This document shows positions 7,637-15,992 of a stretch of 36,339 bases of DNA, piece after piece. Source of the stretch: SVFI01 sp964519385 (GTDB lineage: Bacteria > Bacillota > Clostridia > Lachnospirales > Lachnospiraceae); NCBI GenBank assembly GCA_964519385.1, contig CAZFLR010000022.1:1-36339 (forward strand), given 5' to 3'. The position numbers were made by a program, and so were the translations under genes. The notes beneath the pieces are model-generated. The model was not told the origin of the DNA and did not search any database. It saw only the letters and a program-made list of their open reading frames with translations. Numbering within the stretch: the first letter of the stretch is position 1; every line of letters begins with the position of its first letter.

Positions 7637-8179
7637 GTGAAGGGAAAGAATACGAAGATAAATGCAATGGCACGGATGTCTCTTATGGCAGCAATGCTTT
7701 GTGTCATAGGTCCCGTGACAATTCCCGTTGGTATGGTGCCCGTTTCCATGTTTCCGCTTGCTTTGTACTTCCTGGTCTATGTACTCGGAATGTGGAAGGC
7801 TCTGGGAAGCTGTCTGGTATATATTTGTATTGGGCTGCTTGGGATTCCGGTGTTTTCCGGCTACTCCGGAGGACCGGGAGTGCTTTTGGGACCGACCGGA
7901 GGATATCTGAGTGGTTATTTGTTCCTGACATTTTGCAGTGGCTTTTTTATAGAGCATTTTCAAAAAAAATGGTTGCATTTTCTTGGAATGATGCTTGGAA
8001 TTTCAGGATGTTATCTGATTGGTACGCTATGGCTTTCGTTTTCGGCAGATATGACATTTTATCATGCACTGATGACGGGTGTGGCACCTTTTGTATTTTT
8101 TGATGTGATAAAAATTGCCGCGGCGACAGTCCTGGGACCGCCTTTTCGCAGGCATTTAAAGAAAGCTGATATGTTATAG
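7637..8179 (+). CDS. bioY: BioY-family biotin transporter S component
   Basis: 180 residues from GTG 7637, one base after the stop of the VWA gene with AAGGTGA just upstream, so probably translationally coupled. Six hydrophobic segments cover most of the protein. Family marks: IPVGMVPVSMFPLALYFLV near the N-terminus, GIPVFSGYSGGPGVLLGPT followed by G-G-Y-L-S-G-Y, and a late GVAPFVFFDVIKIAAA helix. BioY is the membrane substrate-binding unit of energy-coupling-factor transporters and takes up biotin. No EcfA or EcfT gene is nearby, so it probably uses a shared ECF module encoded elsewhere. Its place behind a MoxR-VWA pair is unusual. No biotin-related regulatory site was recognised upstream. 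Confidence 0.88.
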   Translation: MKGKNTKINAMARMSLMAAMLCVIGPVTIPVGMVPVSMFPLALYFLVYVLGMWKALGSCLVYICIGLLGIPVFSGYSGGPGVLLGPTGGYLSGYLFLTFCSGFFIEHFQKKWLHFLGMMLGISGCYLIGTLWLSFSADMTFYHALMTGVAPFVFFDVIKIAAATVLGPPFRRHLKKADML

Positions 8180-8207
8180 GAACGGATAAAAGCAATCGCA
8201 TAATTTT

Positions 8208-8236
8208 GTCATAATTGATACCTCGCTGCATACAAT
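8208..8236 (+). promoter_or_regulatory. sigma-E type promoter of spoIVA
   Basis: TCATAAT (8209-8215), 13-bp spacer, CATACAAT (8229-8236): a very close match to the mother-cell sigma-E pattern. Transcription would start near 8243, giving a leader of only about 20 bases. Confidence 0.75.
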
Positions 8237-8263
8237 GTAACAAACGTAAGCGGGGTATTTTTT
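8221..8263 (+). terminator. hairpin and T-run after bioY, enclosing the spoIVA -10 box
   Basis: CCTCGCT (8221-8227) pairs with AGCGGGG (8249-8255; one G-U pair), followed by TATTTTTT. The loop is long (21 bases) and contains the sigma-E -10 element. It probably ends the bioY transcript. AAGCGGGG is also the only candidate ribosome binding site for spoIVA. Confidence 0.55.
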
Positions 8264-9754
8264 ATGGACAACAGAAATGATCAAAAAGAATTTGATTTGT
8301 ACAAGGATATTCAGGCACGTACGGATGGCGAAATATATATAGGAGTTGTAGGACCGGTCCGGACAGGAAAATCTACATTCATCAAACGATTTATGGATGT
8401 TTGTGTATTGCCGAATATGGAAAAGGAATACGAGAGAAAACAGGCACAGGATGAGCTTCCGCAAAGTGGGACGGGGAAAACCATCACGACAACGGAACCG
8501 AAATTTATCCCGTCGGAGGCGGCGCAGATTAAGCTTGGCTCGGAGATACCGGTGAGGGTAAGGCTGATTGACTGTGTCGGTTATATGGTTGACGGCGCAG
8601 CCGGACACATGGAAGAGGATACGGAGCGCATGGTACGGACACCATGGTATGAACATGAAATACCATTCACGCAGGCAGCGGAGCTGGGTACATATAAAGT
8701 AATTCATGACCATTCCACAATAGGAATTGTAATTATGACAGACGGAAGCTTTTCGGATATTCCGGCAGAAAATTACGAACCGGCATTTGAAAAAACACTG
8801 CAACAGCTTGCAAAAATGCAAAAACCGTTTTTGGTTCTTTTAAACAGTGAAAAGCCTTATGGAGAACATGCGCAAAAAATGGCCGGGGAGCTTTCAGGGA
8901 AATATAATGTTACGGTAATGCCGGTGAATTGTGCGCAGCTAAAAGAAGAGGATATTCATAAGATTATGCAAAATGTGCTGCTTGAGTTTCCAATCAGCAG
9001 CATGGAATTTTACATACCAAAGTGGGTTGAAATGCTTTCCTTTGACCATGCACTGAAACAGGGGCTCGTAGAAGGAATCCGCGGAAAAATGGCGGATTAT
9101 AACAAGATGAAGGATGTGTATGAAAAACCGCTTGTCATAGATGATGCGCATGTGACAAAAATCAGAATTGACCATGTGAATCTTGCGGACGGAACCGTAA
9201 GCATTGCACTTGACATTGATGAAGCATGTTATTATCAGATGCTCACGGAGCTTCTGGGTCAGCCTGTGGAAAGTGAATATGACCTGATGGATTATCTCGC
9301 AGAAAGTGCGAGGATGCGAAACTCGTATGAAAAGGTTGAGGGAGCGATGACAAGTGTCCGCCAGAAGGGATATGGTGTAGTGACACCGGAGCGGAGTGAA
9401 ATCACGCTGGAGTCACCGGAGGTGATACATCACGGAAATAAATTCGGAGTCAAAATCAGGGCGCAGAGTCCATCCATTCACATGATTCGTGCAAATATTG
9501 AAACGGAGATTGCACCGATTGTAGGCACAAAGGAACAGGCAGAGGATCTGATTGCCTATATCGGACAGAATGAACAGGGAAATGACGGAATATGGGAGAC
9601 GAACATTTTCGGAAAAACCGTGGAGCAGATGGTTCAGGACGGAATTTCCGCCAAGGTTGCCATGATTGGTGATGAGAGCCAGCTCAAACTTCAGGATACC
9701 ATGCAAAAGATTGTAAATGACACGAACGGCGGACTTGTCTGCATTATTATATAA
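8264..9754 (+). CDS. spoIVA: stage IV sporulation protein A (spore coat ATPase)
   Basis: 496 residues, close to the usual SpoIVA length. The N-terminus has the typical DLYKDIQARTDGEIYIGVVG leading into a P-loop GPVRTGKSTFIKRF (Lys36), then SGTGKTITTTEPKFIP and the switch-like LIDCVGYMV. The C-terminus ends GGLVCIII, a conserved tail that in Bacillus holds the protein on the forespore through SpoVM. SpoIVA is made in the mother cell and uses ATP hydrolysis to polymerise into the basement layer of the spore coat around the forespore. It has its own sigma-E type promoter and its own terminator, so it is transcribed alone. No missing motif seen. Confidence 0.97.
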   Translation: MDNRNDQKEFDLYKDIQARTDGEIYIGVVGPVRTGKSTFIKRFMDVCVLPNMEKEYERKQAQDELPQSGTGKTITTTEPKFIPSEAAQIKLGSEIPVRVRLIDCVGYMVDGAAGHMEEDTERMVRTPWYEHEIPFTQAAELGTYKVIHDHSTIGIVIMTDGSFSDIPAENYEPAFEKTLQQLAKMQKPFLVLLNSEKPYGEHAQKMAGELSGKYNVTVMPVNCAQLKEEDIHKIMQNVLLEFPISSMEFYIPKWVEMLSFDHALKQGLVEGIRGKMADYNKMKDVYEKPLVIDDAHVTKIRIDHVNLADGTVSIALDIDEACYYQMLTELLGQPVESEYDLMDYLAESARMRNSYEKVEGAMTSVRQKGYGVVTPERSEITLESPEVIHHGNKFGVKIRAQSPSIHMIRANIETEIAPIVGTKEQAEDLIAYIGQNEQGNDGIWETNIFGKTVEQMVQDGISAKVAMIGDESQLKLQDTMQKIVNDTNGGLVCIII

Positions 9755-9765
9755 ACGATGATGAA

Positions 9766-9797
9766 CCCCGGATTTTTGCAAGGTCCGGGGTATTTTT
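9766..9797 (+). terminator. spoIVA terminator
   Basis: CCCCGGA (9766-9772), 11-base loop, TCCGGGG (9784-9790), then TATTTTT. Confidence 0.9.
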
Positions 9798-9825
9798 ACG
9801 GATTTTTACGGAATAATTATAAAGG

Positions 9826-9854
9826 TTGCCCGAAACACGGATTCTTGGTAAAAT
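9826..9854 (+). promoter_or_regulatory. extended -10 promoter of the DUF512-salvage operon
   Basis: TTGCCC (9826-9831), 17-bp spacer, TAAAAT (9849-9854) preceded by the TG of an extended -10 (TTGGTAAAAT). Confidence 0.65.
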
Positions 9855-9903
9855 AGTAGAGGAATTATGTAGTTGAAAAATAGAGACAACAGGTGAAAAT
9901 CAG

Positions 9904-11337
9904 ATGAAACAATGTTTTGAGCATGTGATAAAGGAAGTGCTTGCGGATTCTATCGCAGAGGAGATGGAAATTGAGCCGGGAGATGTGCTTCTTGAGATAA
10001 ACGGACAAAAAATAAAAGATGTGTTTGATTACCGGTTTTTGATTAAGGACGAGTATGTTGAAGTGCTTATCCGAAAGGCTGACGGAGAGGAATGGCTGCT
10101 TGAGATTGACAAGGATTATGATGATGATCTGGGTCTTGAGTTTGAAAACGGTCTGATGAGTGAATACAAAAGCTGTATGAATAAGTGTATTTTCTGTTTT
10201 ATTGACCAGATGCCTCCGGGAATGAGAGAGACGCTGTATTTTAAAGATGACGATTCAAGACTGTCTTTTTTGCAGGGAAATTATATCACTATGACGAATA
10301 TGACGGATGAGGATTTTGACCGAATTATCACGATGCAGCTTGCGCCGATTAATATATCGGTACAGACGACGAATCCGGAGCTGCGCTGCAAGATGTTGAA
10401 CAACCGGTTTGCGGGTGAAAAACTGAAGTATCTGGACAGGCTGTATGAAGGGCATGTGGAGATGAATGGGCAGATTGTCTGTTGTAAAGGGGTAAATGAC
10501 GGTGAGGAGCTGCGTCGTTCCATAAAGGATCTTATGAAATATCTTCCTTTTATGCGAAGTGTATCAGTTGTTCCTGCGGGAATTACAAGGTATCGTGACG
10601 GTCTGTATCCGCTTGAGCTTTTTACACAGGAGGAAGCCGGACGGGTGATAGATTTGATTGAGGGATACCAGGAGGAGTGCTACAGAAACTTCGGCCTGCA
10701 TTTTATACATGCCAGTGATGAGTGGTATATTCTGGCACAACGACCGTTTCCGGAAGAAGAACGATATGACGGCTATATTCAGCTGGAGAACGGTGTAGGA
10801 ATGATGCGGCTTATGATGACGGAGTTTGATGAGGTGTGGAATGAACTGCTCGAGGATGAAGCTGCGTGCGCAGGCCTGGAACAGATGAAAAGAAGTGTAA
10901 CCATTGCAACGGGACGGTTGGCGTATACGACAATGAAAAGGTTTGCAGATGCAATTACAGCACGTTTTCCGAATATCAGGGTACAGGTGGTGGCGGTTCG
11001 CAATGACTTTTTCGGCGAGACCATCACGGTTTCCGGCTTGATTACGGGGCAGGATCTTCTTGCTCAGCTTTCGGAAATCCAGAAGCAACCGGAAAATACC
11101 GGTGAGCCGGGAAAGGGGCTTGGAGATACTCTTTTAATTCCGTCCAATATGCTTCGCAGCGGGGAGAAGGTATTTCTTGATGATATGTCGGTGTCACAGA
11201 TATCTCAAGGTCTGGGGATTCCCATAAAGGCAACGGAGTGTGAGGGATGTCATCTGCTGGAGGCGATACTGAATCCGGAGTATGAGATGACGAGAAATAA
11301 CGAAAATTTTGTCTATGTGAAAGCCTATAATAATTAG
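9904..11337 (+). CDS. PDZ-radical SAM protein with DUF512 domain
   Basis: 477 residues. An N-terminal PDZ-like domain (about 1-80: SIAEEMEIEPGDVLLEINGQ) is followed by a radical SAM type cluster motif C-x3-C-x2-C in CMNKCIFCF, the family signature DQMPPGMRETLYFKDDDSR, and a C-terminal DUF512 region that includes VVAVRNDFFGETITVSGL. This family is widespread in Clostridia and cyanobacteria and has no well-established reaction; the Cys motif implies a [4Fe-4S] cluster and S-adenosylmethionine chemistry. It opens an operon: the purine nucleoside phosphorylase begins 32 bases downstream with no terminator between. Start chosen at ATG 9904 after AACAGGTG. Confidence 0.92.
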   Translation: MKQCFEHVIKEVLADSIAEEMEIEPGDVLLEINGQKIKDVFDYRFLIKDEYVEVLIRKADGEEWLLEIDKDYDDDLGLEFENGLMSEYKSCMNKCIFCFIDQMPPGMRETLYFKDDDSRLSFLQGNYITMTNMTDEDFDRIITMQLAPINISVQTTNPELRCKMLNNRFAGEKLKYLDRLYEGHVEMNGQIVCCKGVNDGEELRRSIKDLMKYLPFMRSVSVVPAGITRYRDGLYPLELFTQEEAGRVIDLIEGYQEECYRNFGLHFIHASDEWYILAQRPFPEEERYDGYIQLENGVGMMRLMMTEFDEVWNELLEDEAACAGLEQMKRSVTIATGRLAYTTMKRFADAITARFPNIRVQVVAVRNDFFGETITVSGLITGQDLLAQLSEIQKQPENTGEPGKGLGDTLLIPSNMLRSGEKVFLDDMSVSQISQGLGIPIKATECEGCHLLEAILNPEYEMTRNNENFVYVKAYNN

Positions 11338-11369
11338 CATAGGGTAACTTAAATAAGGGAGGCAGGATT

Positions 11370-12191
11370 ATGAATGAGGTATATGCAAAATTACAGGATT
11401 GTTTAAAAAGTGTAAGAGAAAAGACGGATTTTGTGCCAAGGGTTGCGATTGTGCTTGGTTCGGGTCTTGGTGACTATGCGGATGATATTCGTGTCGAGTG
11501 TGAAATCTCTTATGCGGATATTCAGGGATTTCCGGTATCAACGGTTCCGGGGCATGCAGGAAAGTTTATTTTCGGGTATGTCGGAGAGGTTCCGGTGGTA
11601 TGTATGAAGGGACGTGTGCATTATTATGAGGGCTATCCGATTTCAGATGTGGTTCTTCCGACCAGACTTATGAAGATGATGGGGGCTGAAATTCTCTTTT
11701 TAACAAATGCTTCAGGCGGGGTTAACCCGAAGTTCTCGGCAGGAGATCTTATGCTGATTACCGATCAGATTTCCGTGTTTGCGCCGAATCCGTTGATGGG
11801 AGCTAATATTGATGAACTGGGAACGCGTTTTCCGGATATGAGTGAGATATATGATAAGGAGCTGGCACGGATTGTGCGCGAGACGGCGGAGGAATATGAA
11901 ATACCGCTTCAGGAGGGGGTTTATATTCAGTTTACGGGACCTTCCTATGAGTCGCCGGCAGAGGTGCGGATGGCGGGAATGCTCGGAGCCGATGCAGTTG
12001 GAATGTCAACGACGGTGGAAGCAATTGCCGCCAATCATATGGGAATGAAGATTTGTGGTATTTCCTGCATATGTAATCAGGCAGCCGGTCTTTCGCCGAC
12101 ACCGCTTACCCATAAGGAGGTACAGGAGGCTGCGGATAAGACGGCACCTTTGTTTAAAAAGCTTGTGACAGAAAGTGTACAGCGGTTCTGA
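11370..12191 (+). CDS. purine nucleoside phosphorylase, trimeric type
   Basis: 273 residues with GGGAGG before the ATG. Motifs of the trimeric PNP class appear in order: VLGSGLG (phosphate loop), VPGHAGKF, KGRVHYYEG, LTNASGGVN, TGPSYESPAEVR, AVGMST and the base-binding Asn in ICNQAAG. The enzyme splits inosine and guanosine with phosphate to free base and ribose-1-phosphate. It stands between the DUF512 protein and cytidine deaminase, forming a nucleoside salvage operon. The Asn (not Asp) at the base site suits 6-oxopurines. Could be named pupG or punA in other genomes; the symbol is left open. Confidence 0.95.
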   Translation: MNEVYAKLQDCLKSVREKTDFVPRVAIVLGSGLGDYADDIRVECEISYADIQGFPVSTVPGHAGKFIFGYVGEVPVVCMKGRVHYYEGYPISDVVLPTRLMKMMGAEILFLTNASGGVNPKFSAGDLMLITDQISVFAPNPLMGANIDELGTRFPDMSEIYDKELARIVRETAEEYEIPLQEGVYIQFTGPSYESPAEVRMAGMLGADAVGMSTTVEAIAANHMGMKICGISCICNQAAGLSPTPLTHKEVQEAADKTAPLFKKLVTESVQRF

Positions 12192-12222
12192 AAACGGTGC
12201 TTTTTGGGAAAGAGAGGTATGT

Positions 12223-12645
12223 ATGATAGAGCAGAAACAGATTCTTGAACTCATTAAGGAGGCGCGAAGAGCAAGAGAGTTTTCGTATTCGCCATATTCG
12301 GATTACATGGTTGGTGCGGCTGTGATGACGGAGGCGGGCGAAATTTATTCCGGCTGCAATGTTGAAAATGCTGCTTACGGGTCGACGAACTGCGGAGAAA
12401 GGACGGCGATTTTTAAAGCGGTCAGTGAAGGGAAAAGAAAATTTAAGGCGATTGCCATTGTCGGCGGAAAAAGGGGAGGCGAAGGTGATTTTGCAACACC
12501 CTGTGGTGTCTGCAGACAGGTTATGATGGAATTTTGCAATCCGGAGGACATGCAGATTATCGTAGCCAAAAATATGGAGGAATATAAGATATTTACCTTG
12601 CAGGAACTTCTGCCGGAAGGCTTCGGAGCGGCGAACCTTATTTGA
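12223..12645 (+). CDS. cdd: cytidine deaminase
   Basis: 140 residues from ATG 12223 (GAGAGG eight bases upstream); a longer in-frame start at 12175 would overlap the phosphorylase gene and adds no family sequence. Motifs: SYSPYSDYMVGAA near the N-terminus, GCNVENAAYG for substrate binding, the catalytic C57-G-E59 and the second zinc pair in P-C94-G-V-C97-R-Q. It converts cytidine and deoxycytidine to uridine and deoxyuridine. The operon position next to purine nucleoside phosphorylase and an amidohydrolase deaminase fits a shared salvage role. Confidence 0.96.
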   Translation: MIEQKQILELIKEARRAREFSYSPYSDYMVGAAVMTEAGEIYSGCNVENAAYGSTNCGERTAIFKAVSEGKRKFKAIAIVGGKRGGEGDFATPCGVCRQVMMEFCNPEDMQIIVAKNMEEYKIFTLQELLPEGFGAANLI

Positions 12646-12688
12646 CAGAGGCACTGGATATTTAGAAACTACAGAGAGGATAGAAAAT

Positions 12689-13984
12689 ATGAATATACGT
12701 TTTTATAATGCGAGAATTCTTACCATGGAAGAACCCCTTGAGCTGCTTGAGGGAGAGCTCTGGGTAAGCGGAGAGAGAATTGTATATGTTGGCAGCCGGG
12801 ACGGTATAGAGCCGGCCGGGGAAGAAGGAGCACAGATGCCGAAATGGGACAGGGAGATTGACTGTAAGGGAAATCTTCTTATGCCGGGATTTAAGGATGC
12901 ACATGCGCATTCAGCGATGGTGCTGTTTCGCTCGGTTGCGGATGATGAGCCATTACAGGGATGGCTGGAAAAAAATATTTTTCCGGTGGAGGCGCAGCTT
13001 TCGGGAGAAGATGTGTATGAACTGACAAAAATGTCTGTGCTGGAATATCTGACAAGCGGAGTGACGGCGGTATTTGATATGTATCTGACACCGGAGACGA
13101 TTATTGATGCATATACGCAGTGCGGAATGAGAAATGTTCAGGTGAGCGGAATCAACAATTTCGGTCCGCAGCCGCAGGTGATGGAAGAACGCTTTTTAAA
13201 ACTGAACGGAAAGAACAGTCTTTCTTCTTACATGCTGGGACTCCATGCAGAATATACCTGTTCCATGGAGCTGCTTGAGACAATTGCAGAGATGGTACAG
13301 AAGTACAAGGCACCGTTTTTTGCACATAATTCCGAGACAGAGCTTGAAGTGAAGGAGTGTATTGCGCGCTACGGAATGTCACCGACACAGCTTTTTGATA
13401 AATTGGGACTTTATGATTTTGGCGGCGGTGGTTATCACTGTATATATTTTGATGATAAGGATTTTGAAATATTTAAAAAGAGAGGACTTACAGCAGTCAC
13501 CAATCCGGCTTCCAATTTAAAACTTGCCAGTGGGATTGCGCCGGTTGCAAGATTTCTTGAGGAGGGAATACCTGTGGCAATCGGTACGGATGGAGCAGGA
13601 AGCAATAACTGTCTGGATATGTTCCGCGAAATGTTCCTTGTGACAGGACTTGCAAAGTATCTGAATAAGGATGCGGCCAGTGTGGATGCGCATGAAGTCC
13701 TCCGTATGGCTACGGTGAACGGAGCAAGGGCCATGGGACTGACGGATAGTGATGTGCTTGCACCGGGAAAGTATGCAGATCTGATTATGATTGATATGCA
13801 TCAGCCGAATATGCAGCCGATGAATGACATTGTTAAAAATATTGTTTACAGCGGAAGCAAGCAGAATGTCAGGATGACGATGATTAACGGAAAAATTTTG
13901 TACGAAGACGGCAGATTTGACATCGGATGTAATCCGGAGCAGCTTTATGAAAAAGCAAATGCCATTGCAGAGAGGTTCAGATAA
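12689..13984 (+). CDS. amidohydrolase, S-adenosylhomocysteine/methylthioadenosine deaminase-like
   Basis: 431 residues, AGAGAGGA before the ATG. It has the layout of the TRZ/ATZ/mtaD branch of the amidohydrolase superfamily: N-terminal beta-sandwich strands, G-N-L-L-M-P-G-F followed by metal ligands D-A-H72-A-H74, GLHAEYTCS, the third His in FFAHNSETE, a His in GGYHCIY, and the last metal ligand in AIGTDGAGSNN, ending APGKYADLIMID. The branch deaminates purine derivatives such as S-adenosylhomocysteine, methylthioadenosine or adenosine, or guanine and cytosine. The salvage operon favours a nucleoside or base substrate; which one cannot be read from sequence. Confidence 0.88.
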   Translation: MNIRFYNARILTMEEPLELLEGELWVSGERIVYVGSRDGIEPAGEEGAQMPKWDREIDCKGNLLMPGFKDAHAHSAMVLFRSVADDEPLQGWLEKNIFPVEAQLSGEDVYELTKMSVLEYLTSGVTAVFDMYLTPETIIDAYTQCGMRNVQVSGINNFGPQPQVMEERFLKLNGKNSLSSYMLGLHAEYTCSMELLETIAEMVQKYKAPFFAHNSETELEVKECIARYGMSPTQLFDKLGLYDFGGGGYHCIYFDDKDFEIFKKRGLTAVTNPASNLKLASGIAPVARFLEEGIPVAIGTDGAGSNNCLDMFREMFLVTGLAKYLNKDAASVDAHEVLRMATVNGARAMGLTDSDVLAPGKYADLIMIDMHQPNMQPMNDIVKNIVYSGSKQNVRMTMINGKILYEDGRFDIGCNPEQLYEKANAIAERFR

Positions 13985-13986
13985 GT

Positions 13987-15672
13987 ATGGAGTATATCAT
14001 TTTCGGCGGGGTAATCTGTCTTTTTCTGATTGTGTATGTCGTGCGATGTATACTTGAGGAAAAGAAAAGAAAGAAAAGGTTTCGGCAGAGTCTTTATGAG
14101 GGTTACGGAAAAGTATCCGATAAAAAATATCCGCAGGGACGGCTTTTAACCATCGACAGTCATTACCGCAAAAAGATGAGAACGGAGAAACCGCCATTTT
14201 CAGTGGATGACATTACGTGGAACGATTTGGATATGGAGCGTTTGTTCATGCGTATGGATTATACCTTTTCGGCGGCCGGAGAGGAAATGCTGTACACGCT
14301 TTTAAGGTGTCCCTGCACGGAAGAGAAGGAGCTCCTGAGAAGAGAAAAGCTGATTAAATATTTCATGGAGCATGAGGATGAGAGAGTCAGACTTCAGCTT
14401 TTGTATGCGCAGATTGGGAGAACCGGAAAATATTCCATTCATGAATATCTGGATTATTTGAGTAATCTGGGGGAAAGAAAAAACACGAGACATTATGTGG
14501 TTCTCACAATGATGGCAGTCGCACTTACCGGCTGTATATGGGATACCGGCATCGGTTTTTTTGCATTTGCGGTGCTTCTTTCCTACAATTTTGTGACCTA
14601 TTTTAAAGAAAAAAGTGATATGGATCCGTATATTACAAGCTTTGCTTATATTCTCAGGGTGTTGGAGATGGAAAGCCGTTTTTCTGCATGTAAAATTGAC
14701 GTGATTTCCGATATGGTGACGGATATGGACAACCGCCGGAAAAAATTCAAAAGGTTCAGCCGCTTTTCATCACTTTTTATGTCTCAAGGTACAATGAGCG
14801 GAAATCCGCTGGATATTGTGTTTGACTATTTGTGTATGGGACTGCATCTGAATCTGATAAAGTTCAATACAATGCTGGCTGAGGCAAACAGGTATAAAGA
14901 GGATATTATTTTTATTATAGAAACGATGGGATATATCGAGAGTATGATTTCGACAGGAGCCTATCGTGCAAGCCTTTCGCAATATTGTGTACCGGATTTT
15001 TCTGCACAAGAAAAGGAGATGTCGGCAGAAGAAATATATCATCCGCTTCTTGAAAAACCGGTGAGCAATTCCTTTGAAATAAAAAGAGGAATGCTTTTGA
15101 CAGGTTCCAATGCCTCAGGTAAATCGACTTTTTTAAAGACGGCGGCATTGGCACAGATTATGGCACAGTCGGTTCACACAGTCTGTGCGTCCGGATATAA
15201 GACCGGATTTTACCGCATGTATACCTCGATGGCTCTGAGGGATGACATGAAGAGCGGGGAAAGTTATTTTATTGTCGAGATTAAGGCACTGAAACGTATT
15301 ATCAATGCCTCCTCCGAAGACGGGCCGGCGGTGCTGTGTTTTGTGGATGAAGTGCTGAGGGGAACCAATACGGTGGAGCGGATTGCTGCTGCATCACAGA
15401 TTCTGGAGCAGATGACACACAGGGGCATTTTTTGTTTTGCGGCGACGCATGATATGGAACTCACATCACTTTTACAGCAGGATTATCTGAATTTCCATTT
15501 TGAGGAGATTATCCTGGAAAATGATGTGTGCTTTCATTATCTGCTTAAGGAAGGAAGGGCGACGAGCCGGAATGCAATCAGACTTCTTGCTATGCTGGGA
15601 TATGATGAGGAGATTATTAAGAGAGCGGAGCAAAAAGCCAATACATTTATAAATACCGGCGAGTGGAAATAG
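13987..15672 (+). CDS. membrane-anchored MutS-like ATPase
   Basis: 561 residues starting two bases after the amidohydrolase stop. An N-terminal membrane helix (about 3-22), a basic stretch, and a further hydrophobic hairpin (about 170-205) precede a C-terminal MutS domain V: Walker A LTGSNASGKSTFLK (about 371-385), SGESYFIVEIK, Walker B VLCFVDEVLRGTN and FAATHDMEL. The mismatch-binding and connector domains of MutS are absent, as is the Smr domain of MutS2. The family is common in Firmicutes and Bacteroidetes and its job is unknown; membrane anchoring argues against ordinary mismatch repair. It closes the salvage operon. Confidence 0.88.
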   Translation: MEYIIFGGVICLFLIVYVVRCILEEKKRKKRFRQSLYEGYGKVSDKKYPQGRLLTIDSHYRKKMRTEKPPFSVDDITWNDLDMERLFMRMDYTFSAAGEEMLYTLLRCPCTEEKELLRREKLIKYFMEHEDERVRLQLLYAQIGRTGKYSIHEYLDYLSNLGERKNTRHYVVLTMMAVALTGCIWDTGIGFFAFAVLLSYNFVTYFKEKSDMDPYITSFAYILRVLEMESRFSACKIDVISDMVTDMDNRRKKFKRFSRFSSLFMSQGTMSGNPLDIVFDYLCMGLHLNLIKFNTMLAEANRYKEDIIFIIETMGYIESMISTGAYRASLSQYCVPDFSAQEKEMSAEEIYHPLLEKPVSNSFEIKRGMLLTGSNASGKSTFLKTAALAQIMAQSVHTVCASGYKTGFYRMYTSMALRDDMKSGESYFIVEIKALKRIINASSEDGPAVLCFVDEVLRGTNTVERIAAASQILEQMTHRGIFCFAATHDMELTSLLQQDYLNFHFEEIILENDVCFHYLLKEGRATSRNAIRLLAMLGYDEEIIKRAEQKANTFINTGEWK

Positions 15673-15704
15673 AATTTTACCGGGAGAAAGAAAGGGCCAA
15701 GACC

Positions 15705-15734
15705 TTGACGCTGCCGGTGTTAAGGTGGTATGAT
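15705..15734 (+). promoter_or_regulatory. sigma-A type promoter of the small membrane protein
   Basis: TTGACG (15705-15710), 18-bp spacer, TATGAT (15729-15734). A short dyad ACCTT (15702-15706) and AAGGT (15722-15726) overlaps it. Confidence 0.55.
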
Positions 15735-15759
15735 ATGGGAGTGATTGGAGGTATGGCAT

Positions 15760-15930
15760 ATGAATAATCTGATTTTATTTGTGAATTCATTTTTATCGTA
15801 TATTTTGCTTATGGTAGTGATTGCTGTTGTGGCGGCACTTGGTTTTTTCGCGGGATCAATCTGGAGAAAATCGAAACAGGCCAAGGACGCAGCGATGCCG
15901 GATAAGACGGAGACGACAGAGTCGGAATAA
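15760..15930 (+). CDS. small single-pass membrane protein
   Basis: 56 residues from ATG 15760, with TTGGAGG nine bases upstream; the in-frame TTG at 15745 is part of that ribosome binding site. One long hydrophobic helix (about 4-32, LSYILLMVVIAVVAALGFFAG) is followed by a basic turn (WRKSKQ) and an acidic, Thr-rich tail, so the C-terminus is likely cytoplasmic. It has its own promoter and a strong terminator, so it is expressed as a one-gene unit. No known family recognised. Confidence 0.7.
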   Translation: MNNLILFVNSFLSYILLMVVIAVVAALGFFAGSIWRKSKQAKDAAMPDKTETTESE

Positions 15931-15939
15931 GATATGACG

Positions 15940-15974
15940 CAGGTGTTCAAAGGAATTTGAGCACCTGTTTTTTT
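15940..15974 (+). terminator. strong terminator after the small membrane protein
   Basis: CAGGTGTTCAAA (15940-15951), loop GGAA, TTTGAGCACCTG (15956-15967; one G-U pair), then seven T. Confidence 0.92.
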
Positions 15975-15992
15975 CTTGTGGAAGGAACGCAA

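Noticed and set aside
9792..9812. Duplicate TTTTTACGGA after the spoIVA terminator
   Set aside because: Only two short copies with no linked feature; probably chance or a small duplication.
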